From an uncultured Pseudomonadota bacterium (lineage in GTDB: Bacteria > Myxococcota_A > UBA796 > GCA-2862545), in contig CAJXTB010000015.1 of the NCBI GenBank assembly GCA_913061235.1, positions 88,585-152,584 of the forward strand: a stretch of DNA of 64,000 nucleotides, in the 5' to 3' direction. The notes under the pieces were generated by a model. It made no database searches, was not told where the DNA came from, and worked only from the letters and a program-made list of their open reading frames with translations. Of this stretch, positions 42,198-51,966 are shown in pieces. Both the position numbers and the translations under genes were made by a program. How positions within the stretch are numbered: position 1 is the first letter of the stretch; every line of letters starts with the position of its first letter.

Positions 42198-45100
42198 GCC
42201 TGGCTGACCAAGACGCCCGCGACACCATTCGCACTGTGCTCGACCAGACACTCGTCGTCGAAGCCGCCGCGGGAACTGGGAAGACGACCGCACTGGTCTC
42301 ACGCATCATCGCCCTGCTCACCACGGGAACCACTCGCCTGTCGCGCATTGCCGCGGTGACCTTCACCGAAAAGGCATCCGGTGAGATGAAGCTGCGCTTA
42401 CGAGCCGCCATCGAAGACGCCCGCAACACGGCGGACGAAGACGTGCGCGAGCGCCTAGACACCGCCCTCACCGAGCTTGAAGCCGCACAGATCGGCACCA
42501 TTCACGGTTTCTGCGCCGAGCTGCTGCGTGAGCGGCCCATTGAGGCGGGACTAGACCCGCTGTTCGCCACCCTCGATGAAGTCGCCGCTGAGGCCCTATT
42601 TGACGAGGCCTTCGACGTCTGGTGGACCCAAGCTCTCGCCGAGATGAGCGACACCCTGCGCCGCTTCATCCGCCGCGCCAGCCACGGACAGCTGACAGCC
42701 CGTGAGACCCTACGACGTGCTGGCTGGGAGCGTTGTGGGTGGAGAGACCATCGCACTGCGCTGCGCCAGCCCACTATCGACCGAAGCCAGCTGCTAGACG
42801 ACGCCGTCCGGAGCCTTCGCCGCTTCGCCGACTTCGCCAACCGTCCTCGAAAGCGAGGCGACCGAGCCATCACCCACCTGCTGGTGGTTCGCGACTGGCT
42901 AGACGACCTCGACCAGCGCGAAGCTGTACAGGACCGCGACGAAGACGCCCTAGAAGCCTCGCTACACGCCCTGTCTCACGAGTGGGGCTGGACGCACAAG
43001 CCGTGGGTCGACCATCAAGGCAGCTTCACCGCCAAAGAGCTCGTCGCCGCACGCGACAGTGCCCATGACGTCCTGTTGGGGTGCGTTCAGGCGTGCAATG
43101 CCGACCTCGCCAGTCGTCTACACGCGGAGCTGTGGCCCTTGGTCGACGACTACGCGTGGCGACTTCAACACGAGGGCGCTGTCGACTACTTCGACCTGTT
43201 GGCCCAGACCAGTGCCGTGCTTCGCGCAAACCGAGACGTCCGGCACGACCTGCAGCAGCGCTTCACGCACCTCCTCGTAGACGAATTTCAGGACACCGAC
43301 CCGCTACAAGCAGACATCTTGCTGCTCTTGGCGGCAGACTCAGCAGAAGAACCTGACCCCAGCAAGGTGTCTACAGTCCCCGGAAAGCTGTTCATTGTTG
43401 GGGACCCCAAGCAGTCCATCTACCGTTTCCGACGGGCGGATGTCGGCCTGTACCTGGCTATCCGTGAGCGCCTAGAGACCGAAGGCGCCACCGTCCTTCA
43501 GCTCTCCACGAGCTTCCGCAGCGACCCTCGCATTCAAGCCGCAATCAACCGTGCCTTCGATGGGCGCATGACCGGAGGAACGCAGGCCACATACGTGCCT
43601 CTGGACCCGTTTCGTGCCGCCATACCCAGTCGCCCAGCGGTGATTGCGTTGTCGTTGCCGGAGCCCTACAGCCAGTGGGGGCGGGTGACCGGAAAGGCCG
43701 TTCGCGAGACCGAGCCTGCGGCTGTCGCAAAGTTCATTGAGTGGGCCGTCGGCGAGTCGGGCTGGACGGTCAGCGACCCCAACACGGGTCAGCCCACGCC
43801 CCTGCGTCCACGTCATATCTGCCTGTTGTTTCGCCGTCTTCAGAGCTACCACGGCAGCGTTGCCCAGCCGTACTCAGCCGCCCTACAAGCCGTTGGACAC
43901 CCCACGCTGCTGCTCGGCGGACGGTCCCTGCACGAACGCGAAGAAGTGCAGGCCCTGCGCACAGCACTCACCGCCATTGAGCGGCCAGACGACGCGCTTG
44001 CCGTCTACGCCACCCTTCGCGGCCCACTCTTCGCGGTAGGTGACGACGCACTGCTGTGGTTCAAGCATACCATCGGCACGCTGCACCCCTGCCAGCCGCT
44101 ACCCAAGCGCGACGAGGCCCTGTTTACCGAGGTCGCCGCTGCCCTCACCGTCTTGGCCGAGCTCCACAGTCAGCGCAATCTCATCCCCATCTCCGAGACC
44201 GTCCGCCGCCTGCTGGACCACACACGTGCCCATGCTGGCTTAGCGCTGTGGGCCGGCGGTTCACAGGTGTTGGCCAATGCTCTCGCCGTCGTCGAACAGG
44301 CGCGCAGCGCCGAACGCGGTGGCCTGCGTAGCTTCCGCCAGTTCGTCAGTCGCCTCGACCGACACGCGGAGACTCGAAGCACCAGTGAAGCCGCCGTAGA
44401 TGACGATGCCGACGACAGCGTGCGCATCATGACGGTTCACAAGGCGAAGGGTCTGGAGTTTCCCGTCGTCATCCTGTGCGACAGCGCCTACGCGGGTGTT
44501 CCCCGGAGCCCGGGTCGTTGGGTCGATGCCGAGAGTCAGACCTGCGCAAGCCGCATCGTCGGCCTCGACCCGTGGGAGCTCACCGACCACCGCGACTCGC
44601 TACTTCAAGCCGAGCGCGAAGAGTCCGACCGGTTGCTGTACGTGGCTGCCACTCGGGCACGGGACATCCTGGTCGTGCCCGCCGTCGCCGACGGTCCCCT
44701 CGATGGCTGGACGGACGCCTTGCACTCGGCTTTGTACCCAGCAGCCGACGCCTGGCGTGACGGTCAACCGAGCCCTGGGTGTCCGCCATTCACAAGCGAT
44801 GCCACCGTCATCCGCCCGGTCGACCGTGCTCCACCGCCAGACAGTGGTGTACGTCCCGGACGCTACACGGACGGCCCGCTCGACGTCACCTGGTGGGACG
44901 GCCACCTTCTTGGTCCACCGCCCAGCTCCGCACTCGGCTTTCGACGCGTCGATGCCCAGCTCTTGGCGCCAGACCGAGACCTTCGGCATGCAGCCGTTGC
45001 CGAACGACACACCCACTGGGCAGAACAGCGAGCCGCGCGAATCGCGCGTGGAAGCAGCGAGTCACAGGTCGTGCGAACCCCGTCGCACGCTGCCGACCTC

Positions 45101-45589
45101 ACCACAGGCGTTCACGCCATCGAGTGGCACGCCGTTCAGCGCACCCAACACGAACGGCCGCACGGCAAGGTCTTCGGTACCTACGTTCATGCGGTTCTGG
45201 CCACGGTATCGCTGACCGCCAGCCACGCGGAGCTGCGCGCAGTTGCCGAGCAACAGGCACGCATTCACGGCGTCTCAAATACAGAGAGCAACGCCGCAAT
45301 CACCCTGGTCGAACACGCGCTTACTCACGACATCTTTGACCGAGCCCGCGCCGCACAGCGCATAGAACGCGAGCTGCCCATCGCACACCGCCGTGAAGAC
45401 GGCGTGTTTATCGAAGGCAGCGCAGACCTTGTGTTCTGGGAGGGAACAGGCGTTGTCGTCGTGGACTACAAGACGGACCTAGACGTTGGCGAGCGCAAAC
45501 AAGCCTACGAGGTGCAGCTGGCCCTGTACGCAGACGCGCTGCATGCGGCTACGGGTAAGACCGTCCTGGCCATTGGCCTGTCGGTCTGA
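42194..45589 (+). CDS. addA: UvrD-like helicase-nuclease AddA
   Basis: The 1131-residue motor subunit of the break-processing complex. Walker A is AAAGTGKT with Lys30. VTFTEKA, GTIHGFC, LLVDEFQDTDP (Walker B), VGDPKQSIYRFRRAD and MTVHKAKGLEFPVV are the successive UvrD/RecB helicase motifs. The C terminus has ADLVFWEGTGVVVVDYKTD and YEVQLALYADAL, an intact PD-(D/E)XK nuclease. The ATG at 42194 overlaps the addB stop. Two nuclease sites plus one motor is the AddAB plan, rather than RecBCD. Confidence 0.9.
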   Translation: MSLADQDARDTIRTVLDQTLVVEAAAGTGKTTALVSRIIALLTTGTTRLSRIAAVTFTEKASGEMKLRLRAAIEDARNTADEDVRERLDTALTELEAAQIGTIHGFCAELLRERPIEAGLDPLFATLDEVAAEALFDEAFDVWWTQALAEMSDTLRRFIRRASHGQLTARETLRRAGWERCGWRDHRTALRQPTIDRSQLLDDAVRSLRRFADFANRPRKRGDRAITHLLVVRDWLDDLDQREAVQDRDEDALEASLHALSHEWGWTHKPWVDHQGSFTAKELVAARDSAHDVLLGCVQACNADLASRLHAELWPLVDDYAWRLQHEGAVDYFDLLAQTSAVLRANRDVRHDLQQRFTHLLVDEFQDTDPLQADILLLLAADSAEEPDPSKVSTVPGKLFIVGDPKQSIYRFRRADVGLYLAIRERLETEGATVLQLSTSFRSDPRIQAAINRAFDGRMTGGTQATYVPLDPFRAAIPSRPAVIALSLPEPYSQWGRVTGKAVRETEPAAVAKFIEWAVGESGWTVSDPNTGQPTPLRPRHICLLFRRLQSYHGSVAQPYSAALQAVGHPTLLLGGRSLHEREEVQALRTALTAIERPDDALAVYATLRGPLFAVGDDALLWFKHTIGTLHPCQPLPKRDEALFTEVAAALTVLAELHSQRNLIPISETVRRLLDHTRAHAGLALWAGGSQVLANALAVVEQARSAERGGLRSFRQFVSRLDRHAETRSTSEAAVDDDADDSVRIMTVHKAKGLEFPVVILCDSAYAGVPRSPGRWVDAESQTCASRIVGLDPWELTDHRDSLLQAEREESDRLLYVAATRARDILVVPAVADGPLDGWTDALHSALYPAADAWRDGQPSPGCPPFTSDATVIRPVDRAPPPDSGVRPGRYTDGPLDVTWWDGHLLGPPPSSALGFRRVDAQLLAPDRDLRHAAVAERHTHWAEQRAARIARGSSESQVVRTPSHAADLTTGVHAIEWHAVQRTQHERPHGKVFGTYVHAVLATVSLTASHAELRAVAEQQARIHGVSNTESNAAITLVEHALTHDIFDRARAAQRIERELPIAHRREDGVFIEGSADLVFWEGTGVVVVDYKTDLDVGERKQAYEVQLALYADALHAATGKTVLAIGLSV

Positions 45590-45648
45590 CATCAGCGACA
45601 ACTTCTCAGCGGAGTCCGACGCACCAGACCCGCGTCTCAGGCCCGAGG

Positions 45649-46683
45649 CTACACCGAACCGTTCGTGGTGAGTGCGGCTCGGCGAGCGGTGGGGGTCTCC
45701 CCTGTCCACTGACGAAACGCGCGGAAGAACGAGGTCTGCTCTTCATACCCACACAAGTAGGCGACCTCAGCCAGCGTCAGGGTCCGGTCCGTCAGGTAGC
45801 GCTCAGCAAGACCACGGCGGGTTTGTTCCAGCAACTGGGCGTAGCCAACGTCATGCTCTCTCAGACGCCGCTGGAGAGTTCGTGGACTCATGGCAAGGTT
45901 GCGCGCGACCCGGTCTGCCGTGGGTTTTCCGGTGGCCAGCGCATGCTGAATGGCCATGCGCACTTGGTTGATGACCTCGGGTTCATCCGGCTCGAACTGG
46001 GCGGCTTGATGGAGCTTGGTCCCGAAGTAATCAGCCAGCTCGGCGTCGGCGGACCGCACCGGCATCAGCAATACCTGGGCATCGAGCACTAGCGACGTGT
46101 GCTCGGCTCCCACGTGGACAGGTGCACCTAGGAATGCCTCGAACATGGACCGCAAGGATGGCGAGAGCATGGGGCTGCGGGTGTGAAGCGCCACCGCCGA
46201 TACCGGGCAATCCGTGGCCAACCTCAGCAGCTGAAGTGCCACCAGGGCCGTGTACTCTGACACGTAGAGCAGTCCAGGCCGTGGCGGGCCCCAGCGCTCC
46301 TCTCGAAACACCAAGTGTTGGCCTTCAACGGTGGGGTGGTAGCGCGCTGTCTGATTGGTGAGGTGCTGGAATCGCTGGTGACACATCAGCGCTTCGTAGA
46401 TGGTGTCGAGCGTCTTGCAGGCCAACCCAACAACGCCAAGAGTCCCGAAGGTGTGGCGTACAACAGAATCCTGAACGAAGTCGGCGTAGCCAGGCAGGGA
46501 CGCCATGTGCTCAAAGTGGTCGTACGTGGCATCCCCGTGGACCGCGCCATCGGGATTGCACATCACCGCTGCTGGCAGGCCAATGCCCGCTAGGTCGTGG
46601 CTGGACACGCCCGCAGCCAGGGAGGCGTCGTACGCAGGGCGCACGTTGACGACCGCAATGTGGTTGGGGCGCAGGACGGACAT
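45649..46683 (-). CDS. AraC-family transcriptional regulator
   Basis: A 344-residue regulator of the ArgR/OruR-like AraC subfamily. The N-terminal 230 residues form the ligand or arabinose-binding-like domain. The C-terminal double helix-turn-helix starts near residue 240 and includes ADRVARNLAMSPRTLQRRLR and EVAYLCGYEEQTSFFRAFRQWTGETP, the signature of the family. Such proteins commonly regulate a divergent gene; here that is the cytochrome c at 46825, 141 bp away between starts. The inducer is unknown. Confidence 0.88.
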   Translation of the reverse strand: MSVLRPNHIAVVNVRPAYDASLAAGVSSHDLAGIGLPAAVMCNPDGAVHGDATYDHFEHMASLPGYADFVQDSVVRHTFGTLGVVGLACKTLDTIYEALMCHQRFQHLTNQTARYHPTVEGQHLVFREERWGPPRPGLLYVSEYTALVALQLLRLATDCPVSAVALHTRSPMLSPSLRSMFEAFLGAPVHVGAEHTSLVLDAQVLLMPVRSADAELADYFGTKLHQAAQFEPDEPEVINQVRMAIQHALATGKPTADRVARNLAMSPRTLQRRLREHDVGYAQLLEQTRRGLAERYLTDRTLTLAEVAYLCGYEEQTSFFRAFRQWTGETPTARRAALTTNGSV

Positions 46684-46824
46684 GCCGCCGTTTTAGGCGC
46701 GCTGGATGGCAGCGGCAACCATTGTCGCCATCGGGCAGCGGTTTGGCGGGATCTGCGAAGGCTGGGCTGTTGAACAACCTCTACATTGAGGCGGAATCAT
46801 CGAAACCAACTCCTGGAGCGAGAG

Positions 46825-47262
46825 ATGACCCGTTGTCTGAAGAACCCAATCGCCCTTCTCCTGCTATTCGCAGCATGCTGGGCCGCTCGTCCCACGCAGG
46901 CTCTGGCCACCAGGCCAACAAATGCAACGGTCAACAAGCCCGTCGACAACTTCAACGCGAGCGTGGCGGAGTTGTGCAGCTCATGCCACGCGCTTGAGAG
47001 CGGCGGCAACGGAAAGTGGGGGCCGAACCTCGTCGGCATCTTTGACCGCCCCATGGGTGCCGAGGCGGACTACCGATACGGGGGCTACCTCCAGGACCAG
47101 AACACGGCAGGGGCCACATGGGACGAGGCGTCGCTTCGTGAGTGGCTTGTCAACTCGAAAGCGGTCGCCAGAGCAGCAAGTAGCCGGACGAAGATGCCCG
47201 CTCAGCAGCTCTCGGAGGATCAGCTGGACGCCGTGATCAGCTACCTGCAGACGCTTAGGTAG
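46825..47262 (+). CDS. Exported monoheme class I cytochrome c
   Basis: A 145-residue protein with a signal peptide (LLLLFAACWAARPTQA) and one heme site, CSSCH at 51-55. A Gly/Pro-rich GPNLVGIFDRPMG turn follows, then SSRTKMPAQQLS, where Met is the probable sixth ligand. Fold and size match soluble electron carriers. The ATG at 46825 has GGAG upstream. A lipoprotein gene follows after 6 bp. It is divergent from the AraC regulator. Confidence 0.85.
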   Translation: MTRCLKNPIALLLLFAACWAARPTQALATRPTNATVNKPVDNFNASVAELCSSCHALESGGNGKWGPNLVGIFDRPMGAEADYRYGGYLQDQNTAGATWDEASLREWLVNSKAVARAASSRTKMPAQQLSEDQLDAVISYLQTLR

Positions 47263-47268
47263 GTGCGC

Positions 47269-48072
47269 ATGGACGACTTCAGATCCAAGCTGCACCCCCT
47301 CTTGCGGCGACTGTTCGTTGTGTTCGCTGTGGGCATGGCCGCGTGCCAACACAGCCACATCCTTCCTTCAGATGCCGCCACAACCCTGCGCAGCGCCGCA
47401 ACCCCGTCTGGGATGCTGGGCGAGCTCATCTACCAAGGAGCCGTGAACCGTCGCGACAGCACAGCCCCTTCCCTCTATCGCTACGAACGCCGCGTGCTGG
47501 CCGTTACCGACGGCCTGCGGTCGTCGCACCTGACCTTGTCTCCCGCAGGCGAGCCCGTTGTCATACAACGAGCACACCACACCTCAAGCTACGAGCTTCT
47601 CGAATTTCGCGAAATCCACGCACAGACCGGCCTGGTCGGTCAGGTGCAGGTGGGCGTTGATGGAACGGCGACCTACCACACCACTTCCGATGGTCGCACG
47701 CGCACGCATGTGGAGGCACCGGGAGATCCACTTCACGTTGGGCCCACCTTGTTCGGCTTTGTCCTAGAGAACTGGGACTCGCTCATGGCCGGAAGCACCC
47801 ATGCCTTTCGCTTCGTTGTGCTGCAAAATCGACGCTCCTATCGGTTCGAGTTGAGCAAGACAGATGGCCCACCGGGGACCACCACCTTCGAGATGTCTCC
47901 GAGCCATCCACTCGTTGCACTCGGGGTGCCATCCACCGAACTTGTGTTCGATGAAGACAGGAACATCCTACGCTACACTGGACTGGTGCCTCCGCTCGAG
48001 CAGGTAGGCCGCCGCCTAAGGAGGCTGGACGCAACGGTGACCTACGAACACACAAGTGAGGCGTACCGCTAG
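47269..48072 (+). CDS. Lipoprotein of unknown function
   Basis: A 267-residue predicted lipoprotein. The signal MDDFRSKLHPLLRRLFVVFAVGMAAC has a long basic n-region and a lipobox Cys at residue 26. AGGTAGG before ATG 47269 favours this start over the GTG at 47263. The mature part looks beta-rich with Arg/Thr/His strands and no named domain. It follows the cytochrome c gene after only 6 bp and should be co-expressed with it. A palindrome at 48110 lies after it. Confidence 0.65.
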   Translation: MDDFRSKLHPLLRRLFVVFAVGMAACQHSHILPSDAATTLRSAATPSGMLGELIYQGAVNRRDSTAPSLYRYERRVLAVTDGLRSSHLTLSPAGEPVVIQRAHHTSSYELLEFREIHAQTGLVGQVQVGVDGTATYHTTSDGRTRTHVEAPGDPLHVGPTLFGFVLENWDSLMAGSTHAFRFVVLQNRRSYRFELSKTDGPPGTTTFEMSPSHPLVALGVPSTELVFDEDRNILRYTGLVPPLEQVGRRLRRLDATVTYEHTSEAYR

Positions 48073-48109
48073 CGCCGCACAAAGAGTGAACTGGGTCTGC
48101 TCAAGACTG

Positions 48110-48134
48110 CGCCGGAATGCACTGCATTCCGGCG
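48110..48134. terminator. 25-bp palindrome between convergent genes
   Basis: Perfect 12-bp inverted repeat (CGCCGGAATGCA) with one central base, between the stop codons of the lipoprotein gene (+) and the DUF2330 gene (-). It could be a bidirectional terminator. The flanks have no long T runs, so a DNA-binding or processing site is also possible. Confidence 0.5.
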
Positions 48135-48167
48135 AGGTCTCGAACAATGGGAGTCTACAGCCCTGTT

Positions 48168-49841
48168 CTAGCGCTTGCGACGCGACAGTCCGAGCAACGC
48201 AAGCAACCCAAACAGGCCACCAACTGGCGCGCCCGTGTGGCTACAGCCACCGCAGGCTGACTGGCCAAACAAGTCATCGACGTTGTCGTTGTTCTCGCGA
48301 ATCACGCCATCGATATCGGCGGAGCGGTCCACGAGGACCTCTGGTAGTCCCGACTCTGACGTCCGCTCAACAATCGACGCAGCGTACACAGTCGCATCTT
48401 CAATGTACTCGGCAGTGGTCACGTCGCCGTCGTTGAAAAAGCGCATAGGCGGCAGCAGAATCACGCGACCGTCTGCCAAGACAACCCGACGCTCGGCATC
48501 CGTGACATCTTCCCCATCACGGCAGTCGTACTCAACCGTTGCTGAGTGCACGTTGCTGACGTCCCCCATGTCGGGGTTGAACACGAACATGGGGTCCACG
48601 GTCATCTCAATCGGAGAGATGGAGGAGGTCATGCGAGACAGCGTGCTGAACCGTGAGAACAGGGACTCCGCATCGCGAAGCGGGGTGACCACTTCCTCTT
48701 CAAAGGCAGCACCCATGGCCGTGCCGTCAACGGTGACGCCTTCGAGCTGTTCGGCGTAGCATTCCACGCAGTTGTAGAAGCTCTGCTCGTCTAGGCCCTC
48801 GGGTACAGGCAAGAAGCGGCGCAGAATGCCCAGCGTAGTTCCGTCGGCTGGAAAGCCACCACCCATGACCAAGTTCATGGCCTCAACAGGGTCCGTGACA
48901 CCGTCGAATGCCGACGTGTTGAAGCGGCCTTCGGTGTACAGCATGCCCTGAAAAGGGGTCGTCGAGCCCGAGAAATCTGTCGCAAATGCCTGGCCACCCG
49001 CTTCATCAGCGGCGCGAGTGATGACGTCTTCGTAGTTGCCGCCCCACGACAGCCAGTCAATGGCCGCCTCGTTGACCTGAACGTGAAGGTAGTTGGACGG
49101 AACGGCCCGTTCTTCACCCAGCACGTAGACTTCTAGACGCATGTCCGGAGTTGCCGCAATGCTCGTCAGCTGAATCGGAATCATGGGTTGGGTGGCGGCG
49201 TAGCGCATGCCCAACGGCTTGAGGTCACCGACGTCGCGGTCGTTGAGAAGGCCCAGCGCGACAAAGTACGACTCGCTCGCCACGTACGGAGCCAGCACCG
49301 GGTCCAGGCTGTCCGGAAGGTCGTAGTTGTTCTCTTGTAGCCACGTCAGGAGCGCTTCCGACGTTGACGCGCGAAGGACAACCGTGCGGTACGGCCCAAC
49401 ATTGCGCTCTGCAATGACCTCAACACCGTCTTCTTCGCTCGCTGGGAACGGTCCGCCACCGGCGCCGTTGTCGGCATCAAAGTCGTCGCCCCAGCCCGAG
49501 TCCCACTGCCATCCACAGTCGCCATTGTAGACCGTCTCGACTTGAAACTGGGGGCGGGTCCGTGCGCGTAGCTGCTGAAACAGCATGTCCGACGACACAA
49601 ACAGCTCGGGGACTTCGGGCACCGGAACAACCCAGGCGAACTCTTCCGCACTTCCTTGGTAGGCCACTTGTACGTGGGTCTCGACGATGCCGGTTCCGGG
49701 GTCGACCCCAAACACAATCTGTTCGCCGATCTGGTCGACATCTACCTGACTACAGAAAAATCCACCGCAAGCCGACGCGTCAGTGGTGGCCAGTAGGCCA
49801 AGCGTCGTTACGGCGCCCAATAAGAGAGTGCGCATTGTCAT
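48168..49841 (-). CDS. DUF2330 protein with MYXO-CTERM-type tail
   Basis: A 557-residue exported protein. The signal peptide ends at about residue 22, directly before ACGGFFCSQVDVDQIGEQIVFG, the DUF2330 hallmark. The middle part is beta-rich with FAWVVPVPEVPE. At the C terminus SACGGCSHTG, a hydrophobic helix and SRRKR form a sorting tail of the MYXO-CTERM kind, which marks it for surface display or release in Myxococcota. GAGGA precedes the ATG at 49841. Role of DUF2330 is unknown. Confidence 0.88.
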   Translation of the reverse strand: MTMRTLLLGAVTTLGLLATTDASACGGFFCSQVDVDQIGEQIVFGVDPGTGIVETHVQVAYQGSAEEFAWVVPVPEVPELFVSSDMLFQQLRARTRPQFQVETVYNGDCGWQWDSGWGDDFDADNGAGGGPFPASEEDGVEVIAERNVGPYRTVVLRASTSEALLTWLQENNYDLPDSLDPVLAPYVASESYFVALGLLNDRDVGDLKPLGMRYAATQPMIPIQLTSIAATPDMRLEVYVLGEERAVPSNYLHVQVNEAAIDWLSWGGNYEDVITRAADEAGGQAFATDFSGSTTPFQGMLYTEGRFNTSAFDGVTDPVEAMNLVMGGGFPADGTTLGILRRFLPVPEGLDEQSFYNCVECYAEQLEGVTVDGTAMGAAFEEEVVTPLRDAESLFSRFSTLSRMTSSISPIEMTVDPMFVFNPDMGDVSNVHSATVEYDCRDGEDVTDAERRVVLADGRVILLPPMRFFNDGDVTTAEYIEDATVYAASIVERTSESGLPEVLVDRSADIDGVIRENNDNVDDLFGQSACGGCSHTGAPVGGLFGLLALLGLSRRKR

Positions 49842-49895
49842 GTCCTCGGTCCGTGCGCGGCGAGTATACCCGACAATCACCCGAGCAGCGCGTCG

Positions 49896-50759
49896 CTAAC
49901 CCGAAAGAGCAGACAGCTCGGTTTGAATGACGTCCACAGCTTCCACGGCGCGGGCATCATCAATCTCGAGGGGCACATTGCACGGATGGGCCACAATTGC
50001 GGCTGCAAGACCGCTAGTGCCGCTGTCTGTGTACGCATGCTCTACCCAGTCTGCCAAGGCAATGAGAGCATCCGCACAGAACGCAGGACGCCCCTCCAAT
50101 CCATGGGTCATCTCGGGTTGATGATGATTGCGCACTGCCAGAGTCGTACCGCATGAAAAACGCCACCGCTTCAGGCATTGTTCACCGAGTACCGCATGAT
50201 CCACGTGTGCGAGGTGCCGCTCTGCAGCGAGTCGCTCAGGCTCGGTCAGGCCCGGACGCTCCAGTACCTCCGCATACGACTGGCCAACCGCCTCCAACAA
50301 TACAACCTTGCCCAGGTCATGCAGCATTCCCGCAACAAACGCCTCGGGCGGCTCAAGGGCTCGCGTGTGTCTGGCCAGCTCGCGCGCAATCACCGCCGTT
50401 CGAGCACTGTGTGCCATCACCAGGTGCGACCGAGGATGCCGAACAAGCACGGACGTCATGGCCAAGGCCAGAGAGATTTGAACGGCGTCCACGTAGCCAA
50501 TCGACACCAGCGCGTGACGCAGCGCTGTGACCGTTCGCCGTCCACCGTAGTACGGAGAGTTGGCGAGACGTAAGATGCGCGCAGTCAGCGCAACATCACG
50601 GCTAACAATCACCTCAAGGTCCGGGATAGACGCCATTTTCTTGAAGGACAGCTGCTGAATTTGACGCGCAATCTCGGGAAACATGCCCAAGTTCTCCGCG
50701 GCATCCACGAGCCCGTCGCACACACCGTCTACAACATCGGACTCTTCCAGCAGCAGCAT
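49896..50759 (-). CDS. HDOD domain protein
   Basis: A 287-residue HD-related output-domain protein. IPDLEVIVSRDVALTARILRLANSPYYGGRRTVTAL at about 50-85 is the HDOD signature and FVAGMLHDLGKVVLLEA contains the HD-like motif. HDOD proteins are usually signalling or regulatory and mostly lack clear phosphodiesterase activity. ATG 50759 follows GGAGG; a GTG at 50774 is possible. It is divergent from the Rieske gene, and 54 bp upstream of the DUF2330 gene in the same direction. Confidence 0.85.
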   Translation of the reverse strand: MLLLEESDVVDGVCDGLVDAAENLGMFPEIARQIQQLSFKKMASIPDLEVIVSRDVALTARILRLANSPYYGGRRTVTALRHALVSIGYVDAVQISLALAMTSVLVRHPRSHLVMAHSARTAVIARELARHTRALEPPEAFVAGMLHDLGKVVLLEAVGQSYAEVLERPGLTEPERLAAERHLAHVDHAVLGEQCLKRWRFSCGTTLAVRNHHQPEMTHGLEGRPAFCADALIALADWVEHAYTDSGTSGLAAAIVAHPCNVPLEIDDARAVEAVDVIQTELSALSG

Positions 50760-50844
50760 TCGTGCCTCCGTCACGAAGGTGTCGGATCAGCGTCCACCGT
50801 CATACAGCCAAAATCCACAGCGAAACCGTCCGGAAGAGGTCGCC

Positions 50845-51912
50845 ATGAGTGCCAACACCCCTCCCCCAAGTGCTGCAAGCCCGATGTACAGGCTGCACCC
50901 ATACTGGTACATCGCATGTCGCAGCAGTGAGCTGCGTGCTGAACCCGTTGCGCGAACGATCCTAGGGATTCCCCTGGTTCTGTTCCGCGATGAGACGGGG
51001 AGCGCCAAGGCACTGGTCGACCGATGCCCACACCGCAACGTCCCGCTGTCGTTCGGAAAGGTGTCCGATGGAAAGCTCGTGTGCGGCTACCACGGCTGGG
51101 CCTTTGACGGAGAGGGTGCATGCCGTGACGTTCCCGGTTTCACCGGCGAGCCGAATCACCGTACTCGCTGCGCCAGTAGCCACGCCATTGTCGAACAGCA
51201 AGGGTACATATGGGTCTTCATGAGTGCGGGCGTCACACCGGAGTCCAAGCCCTTCGAGTTCCCTCACATGGACACCAAAGGCTACACCGTGGTTCGCCGC
51301 GACCTTGAGGCGGAGTGCAGCCTGCACGCCATGGCTGAGAACGCTCTGGATGTCCCGCACACTGCCTTTCTACACGGGGGCCTGTTTCGCTCCGAGAGCG
51401 TGCGCAATCCCATCCAAGCGGTCATTCAGCGCTTCCGCGACCATGTGGAAGCCGAGTACATTGGCGAGCCCCGGCCAACCGGCATTGCCGCCCGATTGTT
51501 GTCGCCTTCAGGCGGTGTCGTCACACACTTCGACCGCTTCTTCCTGCCGTCCATCATCCAGGTGGAGTACCGAATTGGCGACGAGAACCACATCGTTCTC
51601 AACGGCGCGTGCACACCCGTCTCCGAGACACACACCCGGATGTTCGCAGTTGTGACCGCCAACACGCGTGTCCCTGCCTGGCTGCTCAAGCCCATCTTGT
51701 TGCCAATCGGACTGCATATCTTCGGTCAGGACCAGGTGGTCTTGCGTCTTCAAACACAGACCATCCAGACCTTCGGCGAAGAAGACTTCGCGTCCACTGA
51801 AATCGACCTTCTCGGCCGTCACATCCAGCGACTGCTGCGTCTCGCAGAGGCCGGTCAGCTACCGGACTCAGACGAGGTAGTCGCCACGCGCGACATCACC
51901 ATGATGGTGTAG
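50845..51912 (+). CDS. Rieske non-heme iron oxygenase, alpha-subunit type
   Basis: A 355-residue oxygenase. The Rieske [2Fe-2S] ligands are CPH (61-63) and CGYH (80-83). The mononuclear iron site is D169-VP-H172 and H177 (ENALDVPHTAFLH). Size is like vanillate demethylase/phenoxybenzoate-type or sterol-modifying oxygenases. It should insert oxygen into an aromatic or other ring substrate using electrons from a reductase encoded elsewhere. The start at 50845 is the ATG directly before the conserved part; upstream frame is antisense. Confidence 0.88.
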   Translation: MSANTPPPSAASPMYRLHPYWYIACRSSELRAEPVARTILGIPLVLFRDETGSAKALVDRCPHRNVPLSFGKVSDGKLVCGYHGWAFDGEGACRDVPGFTGEPNHRTRCASSHAIVEQQGYIWVFMSAGVTPESKPFEFPHMDTKGYTVVRRDLEAECSLHAMAENALDVPHTAFLHGGLFRSESVRNPIQAVIQRFRDHVEAEYIGEPRPTGIAARLLSPSGGVVTHFDRFFLPSIIQVEYRIGDENHIVLNGACTPVSETHTRMFAVVTANTRVPAWLLKPILLPIGLHIFGQDQVVLRLQTQTIQTFGEEDFASTEIDLLGRHIQRLLRLAEAGQLPDSDEVVATRDITMMV

Positions 51913-51966
51913 GCGCTCCGCATCTCCCGTCAAACCTGACAAGACATGCGGCAGACGCAGGGTCGA

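Noticed and set aside
37611..45589. Defence island or phage recombination module
   Set aside because: AddAB and the FEN-like nuclease are housekeeping repair proteins, and no restriction, toxin or phage genes are near.
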